Assembly (NCBI RefSeq): GCF_017641085.1
Contig: NZ_JAEPPI010000001.1
Coordinates: 434,001 to 498,000 of the forward strand
Source: Gracilimonas sp.
Lineage (GTDB): Bacteria > Bacteroidota > Rhodothermia > Balneolales > Balneolaceae
Length of the DNA stretch: 64,000 bases
Direction: 5' to 3'
Both the position numbers and the translations under genes were made by a program. Shown here piece after piece: positions 26,604 through 35,299 of the stretch (the stretch's first letter is position 1; the number at the start of each line of letters is the position of its first letter). The notes beneath the pieces are model-generated. The model made no database searches. It had not been told where the DNA came from and saw only the letters and a list, made by a program, of their open reading frames with translations.

Positions 26604-26854
26604 TGCTATCCCTTTTTTAAACCCATTTATTTAACAAGTAAATATATAATAAATAATTTTTTAAATGACCATCCTAAAATTTAAATAAAGAAAAAGCTTA
26701 CAAACACCTGTAAGGGTTTGAATTTGTTGTAGGCTGTTTTAATTGTACTAATTCACAATTCAAGACTCCTCAGTTACAACAGTAGGTTATTTTTAGTAGA
26801 TTAATTGAGTTAAAAAGGGTGTATCGTTTCAATAACATCAACTCTAATTAAACA

Positions 26855-27553
26855 ATGCAAGCGATGAAGGGTACTTTTGGATCACTATTTGTTGCTGTCA
26901 TCTTCTTTCTGATTCTTCAGCCCGACTTATCGATGGCCCGCCAAAGCACGGACTCGGGTACCGTTGAGGGTGTTGTGCTGCTGGCGGCTAAGGAAAGTCC
27001 GGTTAGAGTTGGCGGAAGATATGGCCGTCCTTCCCGATCGTCAGGCGCCTCAACTTCATCCTCAGATTCCGTTCTTATTTGGCTGGAAAGTACAGAAGCT
27101 AATTCCGGTAGTGAGCAAAGAACGCCGGTTATATTTGATCAAAAAGGGTTGTCATTCCAGCCTTCGGTGTTACCCGTTCGGCTAAACGGTACCGTAAGAA
27201 TCCGGAACTCTGATCCCGTATATCATAATGTATTCAGCCTATCTCCAAAGAACAGGTTTGATGTTGGGCGCAGGCCCAAAGGCGAATACCTTGACGTAAC
27301 GTTTGATACACCCGGCGCTGTTGATGTTTTTTGTGATATCCACTCCAATATGCGGGCCACTATTTACGTGATGCCCCCGCGTGTGGTAACATGGATCAAA
27401 GTTAAAAGCGGTGATTCTTTCACCATCGAAGATGTAGAGGCAGGGAATTATCAGTTAAAGGTTTATGCACTGGGATTTCAGGAGCGGGCTATTCCGGTTG
27501 AGATTGTTTCCGGTGAAGCTGCGACTGTGGGAACCTTAACGCTTAGTAATTAA
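26855..27553 (+). CDS. Periplasmic cupredoxin-domain protein (methylamine-utilization-like)
   Basis: A 232-residue exported protein with a signal peptide to about residue 28. A Ser/Gly-rich linker (residues 51-70) precedes a plastocyanin-like domain. Its type-1 copper ligands are visible: a histidine in YHNVFSL, then FCDIHSNM with Cys, His and Met. A C-terminal beta-sandwich (about 175-232, FTIEDVEAGNYQLKVYA) resembles a carboxypeptidase regulatory-like domain. This layout resembles proteins annotated as methylamine utilization protein. It heads an operon: the adenylate cyclase gene begins 3 bases past its stop codon. I infer a copper-binding or electron-transfer role feeding the cyclase. Confidence 0.85.
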   Translation: MQAMKGTFGSLFVAVIFFLILQPDLSMARQSTDSGTVEGVVLLAAKESPVRVGGRYGRPSRSSGASTSSSDSVLIWLESTEANSGSEQRTPVIFDQKGLSFQPSVLPVRLNGTVRIRNSDPVYHNVFSLSPKNRFDVGRRPKGEYLDVTFDTPGAVDVFCDIHSNMRATIYVMPPRVVTWIKVKSGDSFTIEDVEAGNYQLKVYALGFQERAIPVEIVSGEAATVGTLTLSN

Positions 27554-27556
27554 GCT

Positions 27557-29344
27557 ATGAACAGAAGTCAATTTTTCAGTTTGAGGTGGAAGCTGCTGAC
27601 CGGTTTTGTTGGCCTGGTACTTACTACTGTTTTGATTTTACTGTTCAGTTCCAGCCAGATTTTAGAGTCTCGCATTCGTCAGGATATCGATGCCAATTTC
27701 AGTGAGGCCGGACGAATATTTGAGCGTATTCAGGATGTCCGGTTTCGCCAGTTACGGCAAACAGCCATCTTACTTGCAGATATTCCAAGCCTGAAAGCGG
27801 CCATTTCTACCGGTGATACTGCCACTGTTAATTATGTGCTCCGGGAAGACCTGCTGTTCCTGCTCGATTTCGACCCCATCATTCCGGATTCGCTTGTTCC
27901 CAGTGAGTTCTATATGAATCCGGATTCGGCCGGGTTATTAATTATATGCGACTCGGAAGGTAAACCCCTGGGGCAAATGTCATCCACACCGCTTCCGAGA
28001 TATTCCATTGCAGACAGGGCAGGAATCAGTACAGCCCTGCAGGGAGAAATGCCCTCGCAAAGCTATATCTGGAAAGAAGGAGACCGATATTTCAATGTGA
28101 TTACCATTCCGATTTGGTCCGGGAATCAGCTGGAGGGTACGCTTTCGTACGGATTCCCTATCCGGCAGCAGGAAACAGAACAGCTTTCCAAAGACATAGG
28201 CCTCGAAGTATTGTATTATGTAGATAATCAGCTGTTGGCCGGTTCGTTCGAAGAAATATCTCCATCCAATAAAAACACGCTTTCCAGGAATATACACGCC
28301 GCAACTTTTGAGGTGCTGAAGAACGGACAGGCAACCTCAACCGAAGTAGCGTTAGGCTCAGAGAACTGGCTCATTTATATCGCACCGATGTTTGAAACCA
28401 CCGGCAGCATCAAAGGGATTGACGGGTACTACGCAGTAGCTAAATCATTGACGCAGGAACTCATTCCACTGCAAAACCTGCAATTGCTGATATTTGGAAT
28501 CGGGATATTTGCTGTTGCCGGCGCTATCGTCATCAGTATTTGGATAACAGGCCGAATCACCAAACCCATTTACCTATTGTTAGACGGCGTACAGCGTGTC
28601 GAAAAAGAGGACTTTAGTGAAGAAGTACCGATCACAAGCCGGGATGAAATCGGGGAACTGACACGGGCCTTTAATGAACTGGTGGAAGGACTGAGAGAGC
28701 GCTTGTTAATGCTCAAATTCGTTTCTGAGGCCACCCTTGATGCCATCAAGAAGAATATTTCACGCATAGAACCCGGCGGTGAACGAAGGGATGTTACCGT
28801 TCTCTTTTCCGATATTCGTGGATTTACTGCCTGGGGTGAAAATCACACGCCGGAGCAGGTCATTGATATGCTGAACAATTTACTGAGCTATCAGGCCGAT
28901 TTGGTGCATAAGTTTGGCGGTGACGTTGATAAGTTTGTTGGTGATGAACTGGTAGCTGTATTTCAGGGAGAGGATAAGGAGCAACAGGCTGTGAATGCTG
29001 CGGTTCAAATTCAACAAAGGCTGAAGTCCCTGTTGCAGAAAGAGCAAGAAGATCTGGCGGTGGGAATTGGGCTCAACAGCGGTGAAGTGGTTATGGGGGC
29101 CATGGGCAGCGAAAACAGAATGGACTTTACGGTATTGGGCAGCACGGTCAATTTGGGAGCCCGATTATGTTCGGCAGCCAAGAAGCATCAGATTTTAATT
29201 TCTGAATCTGTTTTTCTGAATCTGGAACGTAAAGTGCCTGTCAATGAACTTGAAACCATAAAGGTGAAGGGTATTGAAAAGCCGGTTCAAATCTATGAGA
29301 TAGACTGGCAAACCGAGGATATGATGTCAATCGCGAAGAATTAG
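27557..29344 (+). CDS. Membrane class III adenylate cyclase with sensor and HAMP domains
   Basis: A 595-residue signalling protein. Transmembrane helix 1 (about 14-34) and helix 2 (about 308-332) enclose a periplasmic sensor of about 270 residues that looks like a CACHE-type domain. A HAMP linker (about 332-385) leads into a class III cyclase domain (about 413-590). The metal-binding aspartates are in VLFSDIRGF and KFVGDEL. Lys in DVDKF and Asp in RMDFTVLG suggest ATP as substrate. VNLGAR supplies the Asn and Arg of the transition state. It should make cAMP in the cytoplasm in response to a periplasmic signal. It lies between a cupredoxin gene and an outer-membrane barrel gene, with 3 and 11 bases between them. 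Confidence 0.93.
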   Translation: MNRSQFFSLRWKLLTGFVGLVLTTVLILLFSSSQILESRIRQDIDANFSEAGRIFERIQDVRFRQLRQTAILLADIPSLKAAISTGDTATVNYVLREDLLFLLDFDPIIPDSLVPSEFYMNPDSAGLLIICDSEGKPLGQMSSTPLPRYSIADRAGISTALQGEMPSQSYIWKEGDRYFNVITIPIWSGNQLEGTLSYGFPIRQQETEQLSKDIGLEVLYYVDNQLLAGSFEEISPSNKNTLSRNIHAATFEVLKNGQATSTEVALGSENWLIYIAPMFETTGSIKGIDGYYAVAKSLTQELIPLQNLQLLIFGIGIFAVAGAIVISIWITGRITKPIYLLLDGVQRVEKEDFSEEVPITSRDEIGELTRAFNELVEGLRERLLMLKFVSEATLDAIKKNISRIEPGGERRDVTVLFSDIRGFTAWGENHTPEQVIDMLNNLLSYQADLVHKFGGDVDKFVGDELVAVFQGEDKEQQAVNAAVQIQQRLKSLLQKEQEDLAVGIGLNSGEVVMGAMGSENRMDFTVLGSTVNLGARLCSAAKKHQILISESVFLNLERKVPVNELETIKVKGIEKPVQIYEIDWQTEDMMSIAKN

Positions 29345-29355
29345 GGAGGCAAACC

Positions 29356-30552
29356 ATGAATACCAAAACACGTTATGCTTTTATCATTGTTTCAGCGCTC
29401 AGTTTTTTTGCGGTTCCTGCAGTGGGGCAGGTTCAAATTGGCGGACTGGCAGATTTCGAAATTCGAAAAGGTGGAAGTGATTCATCTCCGTATGTAAATC
29501 AAACGCCCAATGAGAACTGGTCTGTGTACACTCCATATCTGCGATTATTTATAAGTGGCGGAATTTCGGAAAAATGGTTTGTTTCGGCTGCCTTACAGGC
29601 CGATTATTATGACGGGAAGCAACTCAGCTCCCCATTCTTTTCGGTTATGAATATTAATTACCTGCCTATATCGGGGTCTGACTTTATGGTGACGGCTGGT
29701 CGTTTCGTGACTCCATACGGAGCCTATTCCAACCGCGTACTTTCCTCCGATAACCCCTTTGTTCACCTTCCGCTTTCTCATGCATCGGGACTTCCGATTA
29801 GTAAAACCCGTGGCACGTTATACTCCCAGGTAGATTACGGGGAAGACATAACGGGGCTTACAATGGTGTACCAGCGCATGTACACCCAGGGAATAATGAT
29901 AGGAAATCGTTTAGGAGATTCAGGTTGGCTTAAGTACAACCTGGCGGCTACATTAGCAGCTGCTTCAAGTCATTTTGAGTATGGGGAACATGCTACTCCG
30001 GCATTTACCGGGAGAATGGTTTTACAGCCCGTTTTTTGGGGAAGCCTGGGGCTTTCATTAAGCCATGGTTCCTACTTGAAACGGGATGATATTAATGTTT
30101 CACTTACTGATGACGAGCTTGCGGGATATAAACAGACGCTTTTTGGTGCAGATATGGAGCTGTCCTATCATTATTTTACCTTTTTGGCATCCTACAACTG
30201 GAGCAAATGGGAAGCACCGTATCTTGATTCCGTGGGCACTACGATTTCCTTAGTGTGGGAGGATGAAGTTCAGGTACAACACCTGAGTTCAGAACTGGTA
30301 ATGGATTTCCCATTCCTCCCCGGAGCTTACGCTGGGATAAGGGCAGAGCGATTGATTTCAGGAGATCTGAAAAACAATCAATCTACCTATAGCTACGAGA
30401 AATGGACCTATGATCGGGATCGAATTGAGTTCACAGCGGGAATGAAACTCGAGCGCAATGTAATTTTGAAAGCGTCCTATCTGTATTCAACAAACGGAGG
30501 TACCGAGTTACAGGACAATGTATTCGCCCTTCAACTTAGTGCCGGCTTTTAG
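29356..30552 (+). CDS. Putative outer-membrane beta-barrel protein
   Basis: A 398-residue exported protein whose family I do not recognise. A signal peptide runs to about residue 25. The rest alternates polar and hydrophobic/aromatic residues in short strands (SVYTPYLRLFISGG, FVSAALQADYY, KASYLYSTNGG) and ends in an aromatic residue (FALQLSAGF), typical of barrels. It could be a porin or receptor. A GGGAGG ribosome binding site precedes ATG 29356. It is the third gene of the cupredoxin-adenylate cyclase operon and is probably co-transcribed. Confidence 0.7.
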   Translation: MNTKTRYAFIIVSALSFFAVPAVGQVQIGGLADFEIRKGGSDSSPYVNQTPNENWSVYTPYLRLFISGGISEKWFVSAALQADYYDGKQLSSPFFSVMNINYLPISGSDFMVTAGRFVTPYGAYSNRVLSSDNPFVHLPLSHASGLPISKTRGTLYSQVDYGEDITGLTMVYQRMYTQGIMIGNRLGDSGWLKYNLAATLAAASSHFEYGEHATPAFTGRMVLQPVFWGSLGLSLSHGSYLKRDDINVSLTDDELAGYKQTLFGADMELSYHYFTFLASYNWSKWEAPYLDSVGTTISLVWEDEVQVQHLSSELVMDFPFLPGAYAGIRAERLISGDLKNNQSTYSYEKWTYDRDRIEFTAGMKLERNVILKASYLYSTNGGTELQDNVFALQLSAGF

Positions 30553-30564
30553 AATCGTTTTCGG

Positions 30565-32235
30565 TTAATTACTAAAAAGCGGAGGGTGTTTGGTATGATG
30601 ATCGGTAACATCCTGATAAGCTTTAGCTACCGACAGTACAGTGGCTTCATCAAATAGATCTCCCACAAACGTGATGCTGGTCGGATGCATGTCATCGGTA
30701 AATCCATTGGGTAAAACCACACTTGGATGTCCGGTAAGATTGGTTGTCAGTAAATTTCCCCCTCCAAAAGCCGGAGAGATATATACATCAACCTGTTGCA
30801 TAACGGAATCCATTTTCTGAATCAGTTGATAGCGCGCACGGTTAGCATTGATATATTCCGTAGCGGGGATAAAATGAGCAGCGCGAAAAGTATTGGGCCA
30901 GGCATTGGGTTCCTGCCACTTCATGAGATCGTCCTGATCGGTCAAAGTGAGCTGATCGAAAGCAGCGGCACCTTCAGCAGTAAGAATAATTCGAAGAGCA
31001 CCGATTTCAAACTCAGGCAGTTCAACAGGTATGAGTTCAATCCCAAGATCTCTGAAAGTTTCCAATACCAGGCTGTCCCGTTCCTTATTCCAATAATCAC
31101 GTTCAAAAGCAGATTTCAGGTAACCGATTTTCAGCTTTTTAATATCTAATTCGGCGTCATAATTGAAGGGAAGGTCGATGATCGTCTGATCGGTTCCATC
31201 GGGGCCATAAATGGCATTGAAAACCAGGGCCGCATCTTCTACGCTTCGGGTTATAGGGCCGATTTTATCCATGCTCCAGCTCAAAGCCATAGCTCCCGTT
31301 CGGCTTACCCGTCCGTATGTTGGTCGCAGGCCGGTAGTACCATTTCGGGTGGAAGGAGACACAATAGACCCCAGCGTTTCGGTTCCGATGGCAAATGGGA
31401 AAAGTCCGGCTGCAGTACCCGATGCTGAACCGGCAGATGAACCGCTGGATCCCTGCTCCAGATCCCATGGATTGTTGGTACGTCCGCCGAACCAGATGTC
31501 TCCGTAGGCAAGTGCCCCCAAAGTAGTTTTAGCAATCAGCACGGCTCCGGCTCCATCTAATTTTCTTATGACAGTGGCTGTTTCATCAAGTTCCTGATCT
31601 TTGAAAGGCATAGCTCCCCAGGTGGTCTTGTAACCCTCAACGGCCAGCAAATCTTTGGCTCCATAGGGGATGCCGTGCAGAGGTCCGCGATAAATTCCCT
31701 GTTCCAGTTCCACATCCATTTGCTGAGCCTGCTGAAGTGCTCTTTCCCTGGTTACGGTGACAATTGCCTCCAGTTTTTCATCATGCTGCTCAATGCGGTT
31801 CAGGAAAAATTCGGTCAGCTCTACGGATGAAATTTTTCGGTCTTTAATCAATGAAGCCAACTCTCCGATGGTATAAAAAGCCAGGTCATTTCGGTTTTCG
31901 GGAAGTTCTACATTCTCGGGCAAATCCCACGTTTGTGATTTCTGCTGAAAATCAAAAGTCTTACCCACCGGGATAGGGTTGAATTGAAGGGACGGGGGGA
32001 CTGAATTATTTAGCTTAAAGTCACGAATGGTTTGAAGGTCATCGCGGGTGTCATTCAGCGATTCAATCATGGAGTCCCGTTCAGTCTGAGTAAACTCAAG
32101 GCCAATCACCGAAGCTGCATCCTGAATCATCGCTGAGGTGATGGGAGTATTTTGGGGTTGAATAAGTGTGAATGCAAATAAAAAACCGAGAATAATGCCT
32201 CCGGAGAAGAGCATTATTTTATTCGTTTTTTTCAT
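30565..32235 (-). CDS. Amidase-signature family amidase
   Basis: A 556-residue member of the amidase signature family, related to the GatA fold. The catalytic Lys is in GIPYGAKDLLAVEG; the Ser-rich loop GSSGSSAGSASGTAAG and GTETLGSIVSPS provide the cis-Ser and nucleophilic Ser. An N-terminal segment (residues 7-25) is a membrane anchor or signal, so this is not the aminoacyl-tRNA amidotransferase. It likely hydrolyses amide bonds in the periplasm. AAGGA lies upstream of ATG 32235. It is convergent with the barrel gene with 12 bases between. Confidence 0.9.
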   Translation of the reverse strand: MKKTNKIMLFSGGIILGFLFAFTLIQPQNTPITSAMIQDAASVIGLEFTQTERDSMIESLNDTRDDLQTIRDFKLNNSVPPSLQFNPIPVGKTFDFQQKSQTWDLPENVELPENRNDLAFYTIGELASLIKDRKISSVELTEFFLNRIEQHDEKLEAIVTVTRERALQQAQQMDVELEQGIYRGPLHGIPYGAKDLLAVEGYKTTWGAMPFKDQELDETATVIRKLDGAGAVLIAKTTLGALAYGDIWFGGRTNNPWDLEQGSSGSSAGSASGTAAGLFPFAIGTETLGSIVSPSTRNGTTGLRPTYGRVSRTGAMALSWSMDKIGPITRSVEDAALVFNAIYGPDGTDQTIIDLPFNYDAELDIKKLKIGYLKSAFERDYWNKERDSLVLETFRDLGIELIPVELPEFEIGALRIILTAEGAAAFDQLTLTDQDDLMKWQEPNAWPNTFRAAHFIPATEYINANRARYQLIQKMDSVMQQVDVYISPAFGGGNLLTTNLTGHPSVVLPNGFTDDMHPTSITFVGDLFDEATVLSVAKAYQDVTDHHTKHPPLFSN

Positions 32236-32394
32236 GGTGTCCTTCTTTTCTGAATGTAATTAAAGCCAAATATTCTGTACGGGGATTATGAAGAGAAACA
32301 GTGACTAAGTCAATGTCATATATAGAATTGTCAGCTTTTTACAAGGTATGCATCAGGGTTATATCATATTGCATCTGAGAGACTTAGAGAATTC

Positions 32395-32402
32395 TACGTT
32401 TG
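32395..32402 (+). promoter_or_regulatory. Possible promoter for riboswitch-btuB
   Basis: TACGTTTG matches the TAnnTTTG element of Bacteroidota promoters, with a TTG 23 bases upstream (32369-32371). It lies just ahead of the cobalamin riboswitch. The amidase-btuB intergenic space is 571 bases; apart from this promoter and the riboswitch I see no gene in it. Confidence 0.45.
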
Positions 32403-32438
32403 ATTTAAATGAAAATGTCTTTAGTTTAGCAGCGAATT

Positions 32439-32631
32439 AATGATGGTCTCGGGTGTATGTGTTTCATCACCCAGAGTTAAAAGGGAATCTCGTGAGAAAC
32501 GAGAGCTGTTCCCGCAACTGTAATCCGAATCCGCCTCATGGCGGATGAAGTGCAGCCTCACCTTTGCCACTGTTTCTTAATTGAAACGGGAAGGCGCTGC
32601 AATCGGAGAAGCCAGGAGACCTGCCATCATT
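32439..32631 (+). ncRNA. Cobalamin riboswitch
   Basis: The aptamer is closed by a perfect helix AATGATGG (32439) / CCATCATT (32631). It holds the hallmark box segments AAAAGGGAA, CCCGCAACTGTAA and GCCAGGAGACCTGCC. A short hairpin follows (GCACCTCTTT with AAAAGGATGTGC, 32638-32672) and may be part of the expression platform. It should shut off btuB when adenosylcobalamin binds. Its position directly upstream of a TonB receptor, about 175 bases before the start codon, is the classical arrangement. Confidence 0.93.
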
Positions 32632-32806
32632 TAACCGATGCACCTCTTTCGGGTAAAAGGATGTGCAGCTGAACAATCATGCTTTTAGCTCTGGATTTTA
32701 TTCTGTTTCCCTCACACTGATTCCCAGTCCAAGGGATTACTGTATATCATTCAGAAGGAAGTTTTTTACCCGCCCAAAGTAATTCAAAATCATAAATACA
32801 AAATAC

Positions 32807-34663
32807 ATGAAGCATTTAATTACGCTGATCACCCTTTTTCTACTGGCGGTTTCCAATTACACCTACGCACAAGTTGCTGATACCCTCGATTTAGGAGAAG
32901 TAGTAGTAACAGCATCCAAAACCCCCACTACCGATCGGGAAACAACAAAACCTGTGACGGTCATTGAACGGGAAGAAATCGAACGACATACCGGCTTATC
33001 CATTTCTGAGTTATTGAATCAGCAGAATGGAATCACTATAAACGGGGCGGCATCAAGTCCGGGCAAAGACAAATCGGTGTACCTTCGCGGAGCATCTACA
33101 CAATTTACCCTTATTCTTATTGACGGTTTTCCTGTTACCGATCCATCGGGAGAAGGAGGGGCATTTGATCTGCGCCTTTTACCTTTGGAAAACGTAGAAC
33201 GCATTGAAATCGTGAAGGGAAGTATGAGTACACTCTACGGTTCGGACGCCATAGCCGGAGTGATCAATATCATTACAAAGAAAAGCGAGACCGGGACTTT
33301 CAACGTAAACGGAAAAGCATCCTACGGTTCTTTTAATACCTACGATTGGGAGCTCGGCGCAAGCGGAAGTTCGGATATCATTGACTATACGGTGAATGTG
33401 ACACGCACCCAAACAGACGGCATTTCAGAAGCAGAACCCCGGGATGGGGCTGATTTCAAAAAAGATGGGTATGAAAGAAATGCTATCAACACCCAGGTTT
33501 CGGTTAAGCCTGTAGAGGGCCTGACCCTTACTCCATTCTTGAACTACTCCCAATATGATGGAGATTATGATGCGGGTGCTTTTTCGGATGCAGACAACCG
33601 TTACGAAGCGAACCTGCTGAATACCGGCGCCCGAATCAGTTATAAAGGGGATAATTTTGAGATTAAAGAAGCAGCTACGTTCACTCAAACCGGGAGAAAA
33701 TTTACCGATGGATTCGGAGTGTTTAATCCTGAAGCGTCGTTATTTAATTCTGACCTGTACGGTATCTACAACAAGTTTGAGAAAGTAAGGCTGCTTGCCG
33801 GATTTAATGTTCAGAGTTTAAATTTTCAGCTGGAGGGAATTGATGAGGGGTCTCAGATTTTGAGTCCTTATGTAACCGCATTCCTGAGATCAGGATTTGG
33901 GTTGAACGGTGAGCTTGGACTCAGGCTAAACAACCATTCTGAATATGGAAGTAACTGGACGTTTAATGTGGCTCCGGTTTATAACATCACGGAAGAAATT
34001 AAGTTACTTGCGTCGGTAAGTTCCGGATTTAAAGCCCCAACCCTCAATGAATTATTCGGTCCGTTTGGTGCAAACACCGAATTAAAACCCCAGCAAAGCC
34101 TGACGGTAGATACTGGCGTTGAGTTGCAATTATTGGATGGAAGATTATCCGCTTCCGCTATCTACTTCCGAAGAACCATTGAAGATTTGATTTCGTACAG
34201 CGGCAACCAGGGATACATTAATGTGAACGAGCAGAATGATTCAGGTATTGAATTGTCTGTGGGATATAAACTTGACCAAACGAAGGTCGAGGTTTTCTAT
34301 AATTACCTGGATGGGGCAATCACTCAAAACGGGGAAGAAACGGATAACCTGATTCGCCGCCCTGATCATAATTTTGGGGTGAACCTGAATCAGCAACTCA
34401 CTTCCAATTTTAGTGTAAGTCTCAGCGGACAATATGTGGGTGAGCGAAATGATCTTTACTTCAACACCAATACCTTTTCCACTGAAGAAGTAGAGCTGGA
34501 AAGTTACGTACTGATTAACGCAAATATTCAATATCAGCTATTGGATGAACAACTTGCCGTTTTTGCGTCGCTGAACAATTTATTGAATGCAGACTATACG
34601 GAAGTGTACGGTTTCAACACTCCGGGATTCCACTTTAAGGGAGGAGTGAAATTCCTATTCTGA
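32807..34663 (+). CDS. btuB: TonB-dependent vitamin B12 receptor (BtuB-like)
   Basis: A 618-residue outer-membrane receptor. A signal peptide (to about 22) is followed by a TonB box region (LGEVVVTASKT, about 28-38). The plug domain (about 40-160) has YLRGASTQFTLILIDG and VERIEIVKGSMSTLYG. The barrel runs to the C-terminal Phe (GVKFLF). A cobalamin riboswitch lies upstream, so the imported ligand is most likely vitamin B12 or a relative. The receptor takes energy from TonB-ExbB-ExbD. A stem-loop follows the stop codon. The next gene is the B12-dependent ribonucleotide reductase, an obvious consumer of the cofactor. Confidence 0.93.
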   Translation: MKHLITLITLFLLAVSNYTYAQVADTLDLGEVVVTASKTPTTDRETTKPVTVIEREEIERHTGLSISELLNQQNGITINGAASSPGKDKSVYLRGASTQFTLILIDGFPVTDPSGEGGAFDLRLLPLENVERIEIVKGSMSTLYGSDAIAGVINIITKKSETGTFNVNGKASYGSFNTYDWELGASGSSDIIDYTVNVTRTQTDGISEAEPRDGADFKKDGYERNAINTQVSVKPVEGLTLTPFLNYSQYDGDYDAGAFSDADNRYEANLLNTGARISYKGDNFEIKEAATFTQTGRKFTDGFGVFNPEASLFNSDLYGIYNKFEKVRLLAGFNVQSLNFQLEGIDEGSQILSPYVTAFLRSGFGLNGELGLRLNNHSEYGSNWTFNVAPVYNITEEIKLLASVSSGFKAPTLNELFGPFGANTELKPQQSLTVDTGVELQLLDGRLSASAIYFRRTIEDLISYSGNQGYINVNEQNDSGIELSVGYKLDQTKVEVFYNYLDGAITQNGEETDNLIRRPDHNFGVNLNQQLTSNFSVSLSGQYVGERNDLYFNTNTFSTEEVELESYVLINANIQYQLLDEQLAVFASLNNLLNADYTEVYGFNTPGFHFKGGVKFLF

Positions 34664-35299
34664 TTTTCTGAATTAATAAGAATTATGTAGCCGAAAGAAA
34701 CCGGGCGTTGCTTCATTTATGTCAGCGTCCGGCATTGTTTTCTATTTCTATTTGGTAACGCCCCTCAAGCATTTGCCAGCCATGGTTTTTACAAATATTA
34801 CTTTCTATTAAATATAAATATGAAAGTAATATTAGATGCCTTTCCGCTTAAAAAATCTATATACTTTTATTCAAAATATTATTTGATATATATCGAATTA
34901 TAATTATAAAAATATAGAATTAATGATCTTTTCGTAAAAGCAGGGTGTGGATAACTTTCTCCAATCACCCTATTACTTACCGTAAAATATTCGTCTTTAA
35001 ACTGATTTTAAAAGTAATTTCAGCAACGCCTCAAAGTCAGCAAATCATTTATACAATAAAATGTATAATAATAAATTCATTTTTATAAGTTGATTTTGCA
35101 TGTTTATAATTAGTGAATTCACAGATGTGGATAAGTCCCCTAATTTGTGGAAAAGTATTTGATTTTTTTCTTGCCCAATCACCTCTGCTCGTCTATATTA
35201 ATTCGTACTTCTTTAGGAGATAAGGTATCGGGATTTGTTTAATTGTCTCTCATCTACGAAGGTTTCAACATAATATTAATACACTAACGAAGTACGCCA
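34664..35299 (+). promoter_or_regulatory. 636-bp nrdJ upstream region with AT-rich tract and three DnaA boxes
   Basis: No gene is seen. After the btuB terminator, a very AT-rich stretch (about 34790-34920) precedes TGTGGATAA at 34946-34954, TGTGGATAA at 35126-35134 and TGTGGAAAA at 35146-35154. All three match the inverted DnaA consensus TTWTNCACA and share one orientation. TTTGATATATATCGAA, with 7 of 8 palindromic pairs, lies in the AT-rich tract. Either DnaA control of nrdJ or an origin-like element is possible. Confidence 0.5.
34701..34735 (+). terminator. Possible terminator of btuB
   Basis: The stem CCGGGCGTTG / CAGCGTCCGG (ten pairs, with G-U at two) has a 12-base loop, followed by CATTGTTTTC. 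The U run is imperfect, so it could be a weak terminator. Confidence 0.6.

Noticed and set aside
34664-35299. Chromosome origin oriC
   Set aside because: DnaA boxes and AT-rich DNA fit, but no dnaA-type neighbours or clear change in gene direction are seen and the sites can equally regulate nrdJ; kept only as an alternative.
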